From Variovorax dokdonensis (GTDB taxonomy: Bacteria > Pseudomonadota > Gammaproteobacteria > Burkholderiales > Burkholderiaceae_C), in NCBI RefSeq assembly GCF_030316895.1, contig NZ_JASZYV010000001.1:186001-250000 (forward strand): a DNA stretch of 64,000 nt, read 5' to 3'. Every line of letters begins with the position of its first letter. Positions within the stretch are counted from its first letter, which is position 1. A program made the translations under genes and the position numbers. This document shows positions 7,174-17,028 of this stretch, piece after piece. Under the pieces are notes generated by a model. That model was not told the origin of the DNA, did no database searches, and saw nothing but the letters and a program-made list of their open reading frames with translations.

Positions 7174-9702
7174 ATGCCACACGACGACGCAAGCCAGTTG
7201 CCCAGTTCGCTGCCGCGTCCCGAGGGCGAGCGCGAGGCGCTCGAACGCGCATGGGCCGCGCCGCGCGGCTGGCGAATGCTGAGCGCGGTCAACAACACGC
7301 ACATCGGCGCCTTCTACATCGTCACGGCGATGGTCTTCTTCGTGCTCGGCGGGGTGCTGGCGCTGCTGATGCGAACCCAGCTGGCCGTGCCCGAAGCGGG
7401 TCTGGTCGATGCCGGCACCTACAACCAGCTCTTCACCATGCACGGCACGGTGATGATGTTCCTGTTCGCGGTGCCGATCGTCGAGGCGATCGCGGTCTAC
7501 CTGCTGCCCTCGATGCTGGGCGCTCGCGACTTGCCGTTTCCGCGCCTGTCGGCCTACGCCTTCTGGGCCTATGCCATCGGCGGACTGGCCTTCTTCTGCA
7601 CGGTGTTCTTCGGCGCCGCGCCCGACGGCGGCTGGTTCATGTATCCGCCGCTCACCGGCAAGCAGTATTCGCCGGGCGTCGGGGCGGACTTCTGGCTGCT
7701 GGGCATTGGCTTCATCGAGATATCGGCCATTGCCGGCGCCATCGAGTTGATCATCGGCATCCTCTTCACCCGCGCGCCGGGCATGACGCTTGCGCGCATG
7801 CCGATCTTCGCCTGGGCCGTGCTAGTGGCGGCGCTGATGATCGTGTTCGCGTTTCCGGCAGTCATCGCGGCCACCACGCTGCTGGAGTTGGAGCGTGCGT
7901 TCGACTGGCCCTTCTTCTTGCCCGCCCGCGGCGGTGATCCGCTGCTGTGGCAGCACCTGTTCTGGTTCTTCGGCCATCCGGAGGTCTACATCATCTTCCT
8001 GCCGGCGGCGGGCATGGTCTCGATGCTGGTCATCGCGATGGCGGGCGTGCCGCTGGTGGGCCATCGTGCGGTGGTGGCGGCGCTTGCGGGCGTCGGCGTG
8101 ATCAGTTTCCTGCTGTGGATTCACCACATGTTCGCCTCGGGCGTCGGGATCACGGCCCTGGTGCTTACCTCGCTGGCCAGCTTCGCGGTCGCGGTGCCCA
8201 GTGTCCTGCAGGTGTTCGCCTGGCTGGCCACCTTCTGGCGCGGCCGGGTGCGCATCGCCGCACCGACGCTGTTCCTGCTGGGCTTCTTCTTCATCTTCGT
8301 GCTGGGCGGGCTGACTGGCGTGATGGTCGCGGTGCTGCCCTTCGACTGGCAGGCCCACGACAGCTACTTCATCGTGGCCCACCTGCACTACGTGCTGATC
8401 GGCGGCATGGTCTTCCCGGTGTTCGCGGCCCTCTATTACTGGCTGCCGCTCTTCAATGGCTGGCAGTTCTCGGAACGCCTGGCGCGCTGGGTCTTCGGGC
8501 TGATGTTCGGCGGCTTCAACCTTGCGTTCTTCCCGATGCACGTGACCGGCCTGCTTGGCATGCCGCGCCGCGTCTACACCTATGGCGAAGACATGGGATG
8601 GAACGCACTGAACCTGCTGTCCACCATCGGCGCCTACGTCTTCGCGCTGGGGGTTCTGCTGTGGCTCGTGGATGCGGTGCGCGTGCTGCGTCGCCCCGAG
8701 CGAGAGCACGACGATCCATGGCGCGCCGGCACCCTCGAATGGCTGCCGCTGCGCGACTACGGCGTGCGCAGCATTCCGCAGGTCGATTCGACCGAGCCGT
8801 TGTGGTCGCGGCCCTCGCTGTCCGAGGAGGTGGAAGCCGGGCGCCACTGGCTGCCGGGCACGGTGTTCGGCGGCCGCGAGACGCTGGTCACCCGAATCGT
8901 CGACGCGCGGCCGGTGCAACTGCTTCGCCTCCCGGGCGACGGCTGGTCGCCTTTCCTGGCGGCGGTCGGAACGGCGGGCTTCTTCCTGTTGCTCACCGTG
9001 GGCTGGGTATTCACGGCATTTGCGTTCGGACTGGGTGCCGTTGCGGCCCTCGTCTACTGGCTCTGGGGGTCCGACCGTGCCGCACCGGCCGATGCGGCCA
9101 CGGTGGCCGACGGCGTGACGTTGCCGGTGCTGCCCCTGGGGCGACGCTCTCATTCTTGGTGGGCGACGGCGCTGCTCGGCGTGGTGGACTTCGCCGTGCT
9201 TGCCTCCATGGCCTATGCCCACGTGCACCTGGCGATGCTGCTCGATGTCTGTCCGCCGCCCGGCGCTGCGCTTTCGCCGGTCGGTCAGGGCGCGGCCAAC
9301 GTCTTGCTTCTGCTGGCCGGTTCGGTGTTGATGGAGTGGTCGGCACGGGCGCCGTTGCCGCAGCAGTCATCGGTCCAGCGGCCCCTGCGGCTGCGGGTGA
9401 TGCTGGCGCTCGCGTGCGCCGCGGGCGCTTTCGCCGTCGCCTGGCAGGGCAACGCGCTCGCGGGGCTGAATCCGACGGCCGACGGCTGGAGCGCAAGCGT
9501 GGCGGCGCTGCTGGCTTACCAGGGCATGCACCTCGTCATCCTGCTGGTGCTGGGCGTCTACCTCATGGCCCGTTCCTGGGCTGGGCTGCTCGGTCCGCGT
9601 GCCCGGGCCACCTTGGACAACGTGGCGCTGTTCTGGCATGTGGCGACCGTGCAGGGCCTGGTGGGTGAGGCGGTGACGCGCATTCCGCCCTGGCTGGGTT
9701 GA
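7174..9702 (+). CDS. coxA: Cytochrome c oxidase subunits I and III fused (heme-copper oxidase)
   Basis: 842 aa. Catalytic subunit of a terminal oxidase that reduces O2 to water in the inner membrane. Heme and copper ligands are present: H90 (FTMHGTV), H268 with E270 and Y272 (GHPEVY; CuB ligand and the cross-linked Tyr), H317-H318 (WIHHMF), and H403/H405 (AHLHYVL). From about residue 575 the protein continues with several more membrane helices and a subunit III-like end (YQGMHLVILLVLG ... LFWHVATVQGL), so subunits I and III are fused. Odd points: the usual K-channel motif PTGIK reads PSVLQ here (Q346 where Lys is expected), and the D-channel Asn pair is replaced (RLSAYAF), although D119 is kept. 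Starts right after the coxB stop. Confidence 0.95.
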   Translation: MPHDDASQLPSSLPRPEGEREALERAWAAPRGWRMLSAVNNTHIGAFYIVTAMVFFVLGGVLALLMRTQLAVPEAGLVDAGTYNQLFTMHGTVMMFLFAVPIVEAIAVYLLPSMLGARDLPFPRLSAYAFWAYAIGGLAFFCTVFFGAAPDGGWFMYPPLTGKQYSPGVGADFWLLGIGFIEISAIAGAIELIIGILFTRAPGMTLARMPIFAWAVLVAALMIVFAFPAVIAATTLLELERAFDWPFFLPARGGDPLLWQHLFWFFGHPEVYIIFLPAAGMVSMLVIAMAGVPLVGHRAVVAALAGVGVISFLLWIHHMFASGVGITALVLTSLASFAVAVPSVLQVFAWLATFWRGRVRIAAPTLFLLGFFFIFVLGGLTGVMVAVLPFDWQAHDSYFIVAHLHYVLIGGMVFPVFAALYYWLPLFNGWQFSERLARWVFGLMFGGFNLAFFPMHVTGLLGMPRRVYTYGEDMGWNALNLLSTIGAYVFALGVLLWLVDAVRVLRRPEREHDDPWRAGTLEWLPLRDYGVRSIPQVDSTEPLWSRPSLSEEVEAGRHWLPGTVFGGRETLVTRIVDARPVQLLRLPGDGWSPFLAAVGTAGFFLLLTVGWVFTAFAFGLGAVAALVYWLWGSDRAAPADAATVADGVTLPVLPLGRRSHSWWATALLGVVDFAVLASMAYAHVHLAMLLDVCPPPGAALSPVGQGAANVLLLLAGSVLMEWSARAPLPQQSSVQRPLRLRVMLALACAAGAFAVAWQGNALAGLNPTADGWSASVAALLAYQGMHLVILLVLGVYLMARSWAGLLGPRARATLDNVALFWHVATVQGLVGEAVTRIPPWLG

Positions 9703-9889
9703 AACGGGCTGCGCCACGCGACGTGCGAGGGCAGCGAATGTTCCACGCCGCCATGCCTTTGTCAAAGTGTCATTGGTGATGTCCCTTGGTCACTCCGAAC
9801 ATTGAGGTTGATGGGCCTCGGTACCAGGACTAGGATTCGCCGCTCTTGTTGTCGATCGGCTTCAACCAACCATCAAGGAGCGAGCAAGC

Positions 9890-11410
9890 ATGGCCAAGGG
9901 CAAGCAATCCAAGAAACCCAACATCCTCGTCATGTGGGGGGACGACATCGGGCAGTCCAATCTGAGTTGTTACACCAAGGGGATGATGGGCTACCGCACG
10001 CCCAACATCGATCGCATCGCCAAGGAGGGGATGATCTTCACCGACTGCTATGCGGAGCAAAGCTGCACCGCGGGCCGCTCGTCGTTCATCACCGGGCAGT
10101 GCGGACTGCGCACGGGCCTGACCAAGGTGGGACTGCCTGGGGCCGAGCTCGGCCTGAAGGCCGAGGACATCACCATCGCGGAAGCGCTCAAGCCGCTGGG
10201 CTACCGCACGGGCCAGTTCGGCAAGAACCACCTGGGCGACCGCGACGAGCACCTGCCGACCATGCACGGCTTCGATGAGTTCTTCGGCAATCTCTATCAC
10301 CTCAACGCCGAAGAAGAGCCCGAGGAAGTCGACTACCCGAACGAGAAGGACTTTCCCAACTTCAAGAAGAACTACGGTCCGCGCGGCGTGCTGCATTGCT
10401 GGGCCGACGGCAAGGGCGGCCAGAAGATCGAGAACACCGGCCCGCTCACCAAGAAGCGCATGGAAACCTGCGACGACGAATTCCTGGCGGCCGCCAAGAA
10501 GTTCATCAAGTCGGCGCACGAGTCGGGCGAACCCTTCTTCGTGTGGTTCAACACCTCGCACATGCACGCATGGACGCACGTCAAGCCGGAAAGCCGCGGC
10601 CAGTCGGGTCGCTGGCAGTCCGAATACCACGACGTGATGATCGACCACGACAAGTGCATCGGCGAACTGCTCGACCTGCTGGACGAACTGGGCATCGCCG
10701 ATAACACCTTCGTCAAGTACAGCACCGACAACGGCCCGCACATGAACACCTGGCCGGATGCGGGTACCACGCCTTTCCGCAACGAGAAGAACTCGAGCTG
10801 GGAAGGTGCGTATCGCGTGCCGTGCATGGTGCGCTACCCCGGTCAGATCGAAGCGGGCTCTGAATCCAATGCCATCGTGAGCCACCTGGACTGGTTCCCC
10901 ACCATCCTCGCGGCGGCAGGCGATACGGACATCAAGGAAAGGCTGAAGAAAGGCTGCAAGGTCGGCAGCAAGACCTTCAAGGTCCACCTGGACGGCCACA
11001 ACCTGGTGCCTTACCTGACGGGCAAGGAAAAGGAGTGCCCGCGCAAGGGCTTCATCTACTTCACCGACGACGGCGACGTTGCTGCGCTGCGCTACGACAA
11101 CTGGAAGATGCTGTTCATGGAACAGCGCGTGACCGGCACGCTCAAGATCTGGCAGGAGCCCTTCGTGGTGCTGCGAACGCCCTACATCTTCAACCTGCGG
11201 ATGGACCCGTACGAGCGTGCGCAGATCACGTCCAACACCTTCTACGACTGGATGTTCCGGCACATCTACCTGCTCGTGCCCGCGCAGGCCGGCGTGGCTG
11301 AATTCCTGGCCACCTTCAAGGATTTCCCGCCACGCCAGAAGGCCGCGAGCTTCAGCCTGGATCAGGTGCTGGCCAAGATGACCGAGGCCTCCTCGGGCGG
11401 TGGCCACTGA
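9890..11410 (+). CDS. Sulfatase (formylglycine-dependent arylsulfatase family)
   Basis: 506 aa. Type I sulfatase fold with the formylglycine signature C59-T-A-G-R63, whose Cys is converted to formylglycine for sulfate ester hydrolysis. Metal-binding residues fit GDD near residues 17-19 and STDNGPH near residue 280; K/H residues in FGKNHLGD fit the active site. There is no signal peptide (MAKGKQSKKPNILVMWGDD), so it appears cytoplasmic, unlike many periplasmic sulfatases. Start supported by AAGGAG upstream. The end overlaps the next gene by 11 bases. Substrate unknown; phosphonate monoester hydrolases share this fold and cannot be excluded. Confidence 0.92.
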   Translation: MAKGKQSKKPNILVMWGDDIGQSNLSCYTKGMMGYRTPNIDRIAKEGMIFTDCYAEQSCTAGRSSFITGQCGLRTGLTKVGLPGAELGLKAEDITIAEALKPLGYRTGQFGKNHLGDRDEHLPTMHGFDEFFGNLYHLNAEEEPEEVDYPNEKDFPNFKKNYGPRGVLHCWADGKGGQKIENTGPLTKKRMETCDDEFLAAAKKFIKSAHESGEPFFVWFNTSHMHAWTHVKPESRGQSGRWQSEYHDVMIDHDKCIGELLDLLDELGIADNTFVKYSTDNGPHMNTWPDAGTTPFRNEKNSSWEGAYRVPCMVRYPGQIEAGSESNAIVSHLDWFPTILAAAGDTDIKERLKKGCKVGSKTFKVHLDGHNLVPYLTGKEKECPRKGFIYFTDDGDVAALRYDNWKMLFMEQRVTGTLKIWQEPFVVLRTPYIFNLRMDPYERAQITSNTFYDWMFRHIYLLVPAQAGVAEFLATFKDFPPRQKAASFSLDQVLAKMTEASSGGGH

Positions 11411-11819
11411 CGCTCATCCGGTCCCGGACCTCGGGACCGAACTGGCGCAGCAGCGCACTGCGCTGGCGGTCGAACGCAGCTTCCTGGCCTTCGAGCGCAC
11501 GCTCATGGCCTGGCTGCGGACTTCGCTGTCGATGATCGGCTTCGGCTTCACGCTGGCGAAGTTCTTCGCCTACCTCGAGACCCAGCACGGAACCCCTGTC
11601 GTGGGTGCGGCCGGACGCACCTGGGCCTCGGACACGGTGGGCCTTTCGATGATCGCCATCGGCACGGTGGCGATGGTGTTGGCGGTGATCCAGCACCACC
11701 GCCGGGTTCGCGCCCTGCGCGAATTCGGCCTGGTCAAGCAGTGGAACCTGGCGCTGTGGATCTCGACCCTGGTGGCCGCCTTGGGCGTGCTGGCGTTCTG
11801 GAGCCTGGTGGTGCGGTAG
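11400..11819 (+). CDS. DUF202 (YidH-like) small membrane protein
   Basis: 139 aa. Begins at a GTG overlapping the sulfatase gene by 11 bases, suggesting coupled translation. The core LAVERSFLAFERTLMAWLRTS is the hallmark of the DUF202/YidH family; three membrane helices follow (about residues 40-58, 77-100 and 116-138). The family has no agreed biochemical function. Its overlap with a cytoplasmic sulfatase gene suggests a shared transcript but proves no shared pathway. Confidence 0.88.
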   Translation: MATDAHPVPDLGTELAQQRTALAVERSFLAFERTLMAWLRTSLSMIGFGFTLAKFFAYLETQHGTPVVGAAGRTWASDTVGLSMIAIGTVAMVLAVIQHHRRVRALREFGLVKQWNLALWISTLVAALGVLAFWSLVVR

Positions 11820-11923
11820 CGCCGGCGCGCCCCGCTTTTCGTCGCTTCGGACGATGTTCGCCGCGCGGTGCGATTCCTAGACTGGGGCCCGCCATCCATG
11901 GCACCCATCTGGAGACGAACGCC

Positions 11924-12706
<783 letters not shown>

Positions 12707-12829
12707 GCCTCGCGCGGCCCGCCGCCGAGGCGAACGTCGCGACACAAAAATCGTCAGTTCGGACGACTCGGCGCGCGGGCGCGAGGCACAGAATGAAGGC
12801 ATCTCCAACCTCCTGCCGGATGCCTCGCC

Positions 12830-14008
12830 ATGCCTGAAGCCTATATCGTCTCCGCTGTTCGAACCGCTGGAGGGCGCCGTGGCGGCCGCCTGTCCGGATG
12901 GCATCCGGTCGAGATGGCCGCCCGCGTGCTCGATGAACTGGTCAGCCGTGTCGATGCCGATCCGGCCCTGGTCGAAGACGTGATCCTGGGCTGCGTCGGT
13001 CAGGCGGGCGAGCAATCGAACAACGTGGCGCGCAATGCGGTCCTGGCCTCCGGCCTGCCCGAGTCGGTGCCCGGCACGTCCATCGACCGCCAGTGCGGCT
13101 CGTCGCAGCAGGCGGTGCATTTCGCGGCGCAGGCCGTGATGTCGGGCACGATGGACGTGGTGATTGCCGGCGGCGTCGAGTCGATGACGCGCGTGCCCAT
13201 GGGCAGCCCGTCCATCCTGGCCAGCAAGGCCGGCATGGGCTACTACCAGAGCGAATCCATCAACCGGCGCTACGACAACGTGGTGTTCAGCCAGTTCATG
13301 GGGGCGGAGATGATCGCGAAGAAGTACGGCTTCTCGCGCGAAGACCTGGACCGCTACGCGCTTCAGAGCCACCAGCGTGCCATTGCGGCCACGCGAGCCG
13401 GCGCCTTCGATGCCGAGATCCTGCCGCTCAAGGTTCGCAACGCCGAAGGCGTGGAGACGGACGACCTGCACAAGGTGGACGAAGGCATCCGCTTCGAAGC
13501 CACGCTCGAATCCATCGGCAGCGTGAAGCTGCTGGAGGAGAGCGGCGTCATCAGCGCCGCCAACGCCAGCCAGATCTGCGACGGCGCCACCGGCGTGATG
13601 ATCGTCAACGAGCGCGGCCTGAAGGCCCTGGGCGCCAAGCCGCTGGCACGCATCCATCACATGACGGTGATCGGCCACGACCCGGTCATCATGCTCGAAG
13701 CCCCGCTGCCCGCCACCGAGCGTGCGCTGAAAAAGGCGGGCATGAAGCTGGACGACATCGACCTGTACGAAGTGAACGAGGCCTTCGCGCCGGTGCCGCT
13801 GGCCTGGCTCAAGGCCCTGGGTGGCGACAACGAGCGGCTCAACGTCAACGGCGGCGCCATCGCGCTGGGCCATCCGCTGGGCGGATCCGGCACCAAGCTC
13901 ATGACGACGCTGGTCCATGCGCTAGGCGCGCGCGGCAAGCGCTATGGGCTGCAGACCATGTGCGAAGGCGGCGGCATGGCCAACGTCACCATCATCGAGC
14001 GCCTGTGA
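12830..14008 (+). CDS. Acetyl-CoA acyltransferase (thiolase)
   Basis: 392 aa, standard thiolase length. The nucleophilic Cys is C89 (IDRQCGSSQQ); NEAFAPVPLAW, GGAIALGHPLGGSG (catalytic His) and CEGGGMAN (C378) complete the active site. It either cleaves 3-ketoacyl-CoA with CoA or makes acetoacetyl-CoA; NEAFAPVP is more typical of degradative thiolases for longer or branched substrates. The stop shares one base with the start of the next gene, so both are one transcription unit. Confidence 0.94.
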   Translation: MPEAYIVSAVRTAGGRRGGRLSGWHPVEMAARVLDELVSRVDADPALVEDVILGCVGQAGEQSNNVARNAVLASGLPESVPGTSIDRQCGSSQQAVHFAAQAVMSGTMDVVIAGGVESMTRVPMGSPSILASKAGMGYYQSESINRRYDNVVFSQFMGAEMIAKKYGFSREDLDRYALQSHQRAIAATRAGAFDAEILPLKVRNAEGVETDDLHKVDEGIRFEATLESIGSVKLLEESGVISAANASQICDGATGVMIVNERGLKALGAKPLARIHHMTVIGHDPVIMLEAPLPATERALKKAGMKLDDIDLYEVNEAFAPVPLAWLKALGGDNERLNVNGGAIALGHPLGGSGTKLMTTLVHALGARGKRYGLQTMCEGGGMANVTIIERL

Positions 14009-14808
14009 TGCAAGCCGAAGACCCCGTCCTGCTCGAGCGCCACGGTGAAGTCGCGCTGCTCAGCCTGAACGTGCCGCAGCGGCTGAACCCGATTCAGCTG
14101 GGGCTGCAGAAGCGCCTGCGCGAACACCTGGCCAACCTGCGCGAAGACCGCTCGGTGCGCGCGCTGGTGATCACCGGCGAAGGCAAGGCTTTCTGCGTGG
14201 GCGCCGACCTGAGCGACGTGGGGCCACCCGAAGGCCAGAGCATCGGCCAGGCCATGGCCGATACGATGGAAGCGGTCACCAATCGCATGGTCGAGGACCT
14301 GCAGACGCTGCCTTTTCCGGTGGTGAGCGCGGTCAACGGACCGTGCGCCGGCGCCGGTGTGGGATTGGCGCTGGCGGCGGATGTGGTGGTGGCCGCACGC
14401 TCGGCCTACTTCTACCTGCCCTTCATGCCACGCCTTGGCATCGTGCCGGACGTGGGCTGCACCTGGTTTCTGGAACGCGCCGTCGGACGCGCGCGGGCCG
14501 TGGCCATGTCGCTGCTCGATGAACGGTTGGAGGCCGAGCGGGCTCAGCAATGGGGCCTGGTCTGGAAGGTTTCGGAAGACGCCGAACTGCGCGCCGACGC
14601 GCTCGCCCTGGCGCAGCGCCTGGCACGCCTGCCCGCGCACGCGGCGCAGGAGATCCGCAGCATCTACAAGCTGGCGGGCGAGCAGGACCTGCTGGCGCAG
14701 TTGCACACCGAAGCCGAACGACAGCGCGTGCTGCTGGACCGGCCGAGCTTCAAGGAAGGGGTCGATGCGTTCATGAACAAGCGGGCGCCGACGTTTCCGT
14801 CGCGATAG
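14008..14808 (+). CDS. Enoyl-CoA hydratase/isomerase family protein (PaaG-like)
   Basis: 266 aa crotonase-fold protein. Oxyanion-hole segments GKAFCVGADLSDV and NGPCAGAGVGLALAADVVVA are clear. The region FMPRLGIVPDVGCTWFL resembles the PaaG isomerase subgroup, where an Asp (as in PDVG) is catalytic, more than classical hydratases, which carry two Glu. It therefore may isomerise rather than hydrate. The ATG at 14008 overlaps the thiolase stop by one base. Confidence 0.9.
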   Translation: MQAEDPVLLERHGEVALLSLNVPQRLNPIQLGLQKRLREHLANLREDRSVRALVITGEGKAFCVGADLSDVGPPEGQSIGQAMADTMEAVTNRMVEDLQTLPFPVVSAVNGPCAGAGVGLALAADVVVAARSAYFYLPFMPRLGIVPDVGCTWFLERAVGRARAVAMSLLDERLEAERAQQWGLVWKVSEDAELRADALALAQRLARLPAHAAQEIRSIYKLAGEQDLLAQLHTEAERQRVLLDRPSFKEGVDAFMNKRAPTFPSR

Positions 14809-14835
14809 ATCGCGCGGGCCGCGGTGACGGGCTCA

Positions 14836-16233
14836 TCAAGCGCCCTGTTGCCGCGCCCGATGCACATCCGCCACCGGATGCACCCGCTGAATGGGCGCGC
14901 GCTGCACGTCGCGACGGGCAACGGCGGCCACTTCGCGCATCAGGGCGCGCGCGTCCCAATCGGTCGGCCAGCCCTTCCACAGGCGCATGCTGCCGTTGAC
15001 GAAGACGGCGGAGATCTGGTCGCGATTGCCAAAGCGCACCAGTTCCCAGCTCAGATCCCAGCTGGGCATGAACTCCGGCACGTCGAGGTCCACCAGCAGG
15101 AAGTCGGCCGCCAACCCGGTGGTGATCGCTCCGGTGACGGTGCCCAGGCCGGCCGCGGATGCGCCCAGGTGCGTGGCATGGTCCAGCCACAGCCAGCCGC
15201 CGCCGCAGGACGAATCGCCGTTGGCCAGGCCATGCGTCAGTCGCTGCGTGGCTTCGGCGGCGTCCATCAGCCGGAAGCCATCGGCCCGCGTGCCGTCCGT
15301 GCCGAGCCCGAAAGGAACGCCCAGCATGCCGAGAAGACCGGCATCGAGCACGGCGTTGCCTTTCCATGCGCTGGCGACTGGGTTGTAGGCCACGGCGGCG
15401 CCGCTGTCGCGCAGGAGGCCGATCTCGCGCGGCGTGAGCAGCGTGGCGTGGGCGAGCAATGCGGATTCGTTGAGCGCGCCGCAAGCATGAAGCAGCTCGA
15501 GCGGCCGCAGGCCGCGTGCCACCAGCGAGCGCTCGACGGCGGCCAGATGCTCGTTCACATGGGTCTGGAAGCGCCTGCCGCTTTCGCGGGTGAGGGCAGC
15601 GACGTCGCGCAGCATGCGGTCGGTCGCGGCCTCGGGGATCGAGATGGCGAGCGAGGGGTGCACGAGCGGATCGTGCTCGAGTCGCGAGATGAATCCGGCG
15701 GCGCCGTCCAGAATGCGCCGGGCCGCGGCCTCGTCGCCCTCGATCGCCGCATCGTTGCAGATCATGCCGAGCACGCAGCGGATGCCTGCGTCGCGCGCGG
15801 CCGAAGCCACGCCCTCCAGCCCGGCTTCGGAGCGGGTACCTGCATCGACCACGGTGGTGAAGCCGCCGCGCAGGGACTCGAACGCCGAGAGCTTGGCCGA
15901 CAGGTAGGCGGCATCGGCATCGAGCACCTGTTCCATCGGCACCCAGATGCGACGGAAGATTTCCGAAGGCTCACCGAAGGCCAGCGCCTTGCCGAAGGAT
16001 TGCGTCAGGTGCGTGTGCGTGTCGATCAGCCCGGGCATCAGCAGGTGCTTCGCCAACACCACCGGCTGGAGTCCGGGATGCGCTGCCTGGACCTCCTGCA
16101 ACGGACCCACGGCGGCAAAGCGTCCGTCTTGGACCAGCACGGCCATGTCTGGGTGAGGGCCGTCGGGCAGCATCAGCCATTCGGGGGCCAGCAGCATCGG
16201 GCCGGTCGTATGGAAAGAGTCGCGGGAAATCAT
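14836..16233 (-). CDS. Amidohydrolase (ATZ/TRZ-SsnA-like deaminase/hydrolase)
   Basis: 465 aa amidohydrolase-superfamily enzyme. Metal and catalytic motifs are DTHTHL (H73, H75), HVNEH, LLAHATLL and GLGTDGT, with a small beta-sandwich at both ends. The set fits the ATZ/TRZ subgroup, which hydrolyses or deaminates N-heterocycles and similar compounds in the cytoplasm; the substrate cannot be read from sequence. It is last in a leftward operon Bug receptor - TauE permease - amidohydrolase, divergent from a GntR regulator, which suggests uptake and breakdown of one nitrogen- or sulfur-containing compound. Confidence 0.9.
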   Translation of the reverse strand: MISRDSFHTTGPMLLAPEWLMLPDGPHPDMAVLVQDGRFAAVGPLQEVQAAHPGLQPVVLAKHLLMPGLIDTHTHLTQSFGKALAFGEPSEIFRRIWVPMEQVLDADAAYLSAKLSAFESLRGGFTTVVDAGTRSEAGLEGVASAARDAGIRCVLGMICNDAAIEGDEAAARRILDGAAGFISRLEHDPLVHPSLAISIPEAATDRMLRDVAALTRESGRRFQTHVNEHLAAVERSLVARGLRPLELLHACGALNESALLAHATLLTPREIGLLRDSGAAVAYNPVASAWKGNAVLDAGLLGMLGVPFGLGTDGTRADGFRLMDAAEATQRLTHGLANGDSSCGGGWLWLDHATHLGASAAGLGTVTGAITTGLAADFLLVDLDVPEFMPSWDLSWELVRFGNRDQISAVFVNGSMRLWKGWPTDWDARALMREVAAVARRDVQRAPIQRVHPVADVHRARQQGA

Positions 16234-16254
16234 TGTTGAAGCTCCGAGGGCAGT

Positions 16255-17010
16255 TCAGGTCAGCAGCAGCCAGGTGAACCAGAGGCCTACGCCGAGCAGC
16301 AGCGCGGACACCAGGCGTTGGAGTTGACGCGTGTCGAGCCGCATCGCCGCGCGTTGGCCGAGCAGCGAGCCAGCCAGCATCAACGCGCCGCACATCAGGG
16401 CCAGCCGCGGTTCGAGTCGGCCTTCGAAGGCATGGACGGCACTGGCCGCGATGGCGACCGGCAACTGGATGGCCTGCGCCGCGACCACCGCGAAGAGCAC
16501 AGGTTGTCGAAGCAGCATCAGCAGCGGCAGCACCAGCACAGGGCCGCCGGTGCCGGTGAGGGCGGAGCCCACGCCGACCAGCGCGCCCACCACGAGCAAT
16601 GCAAGCGGCGGCAATGGTTCGGCAGCGATGTGTGGCGCATTCGCGCGACTGGTCCGCAGGCCGCGCCACCCAGAGAACAGCACCAGCGCCGTCACGCCCG
16701 CCATCAGTGCCGCACCCGGCAGCCAGCGAACCAGGAACGCACCGCACGCACTGCCCGCGAGCGCGCCCGCCAGCAGCGGCAGGCAACGCGCGGCCAACTC
16801 GGGTTGTCGCAGCAATGGGCGAAGCACCACCAAGGCCGGCAACGCAAAGCCCAGCGAAGCGGCTGCAATCGCCTGCGGCAGCGGCACGCCGCCAAGACTC
16901 GTGAGCAGCGGCACCAGCAGCACACCGCCGATGCCGGTGGCGCCGATGAGCGCGCCGGCCAGCACGACGCCGGGCAGCACGATCCAGGCACCGGTGAGCA
17001 TCCAGGGCAT
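16255..17010 (-). CDS. TauE/SafE-family membrane permease
   Basis: 251 aa with about eight hydrophobic helices. The repeated half-motifs GALIGATGIGGVLLVP (N-terminal half) and GALVGVGSALTGTGGPVLVLP (C-terminal half) are typical of TauE/SafE permeases, which export sulfite, sulfoacetate or other small organic anions. Sits 21 bases before the amidohydrolase gene and 18 bases after the Bug receptor gene on the minus strand. In this context it may move the substrate or a sulfur-containing product across the inner membrane. Confidence 0.88.
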   Translation of the reverse strand: MPWMLTGAWIVLPGVVLAGALIGATGIGGVLLVPLLTSLGGVPLPQAIAAASLGFALPALVVLRPLLRQPELAARCLPLLAGALAGSACGAFLVRWLPGAALMAGVTALVLFSGWRGLRTSRANAPHIAAEPLPPLALLVVGALVGVGSALTGTGGPVLVLPLLMLLRQPVLFAVVAAQAIQLPVAIAASAVHAFEGRLEPRLALMCGALMLAGSLLGQRAAMRLDTRQLQRLVSALLLGVGLWFTWLLLT

Positions 17011-17028
17011 GCGGTTTCCTGCCTGTGC

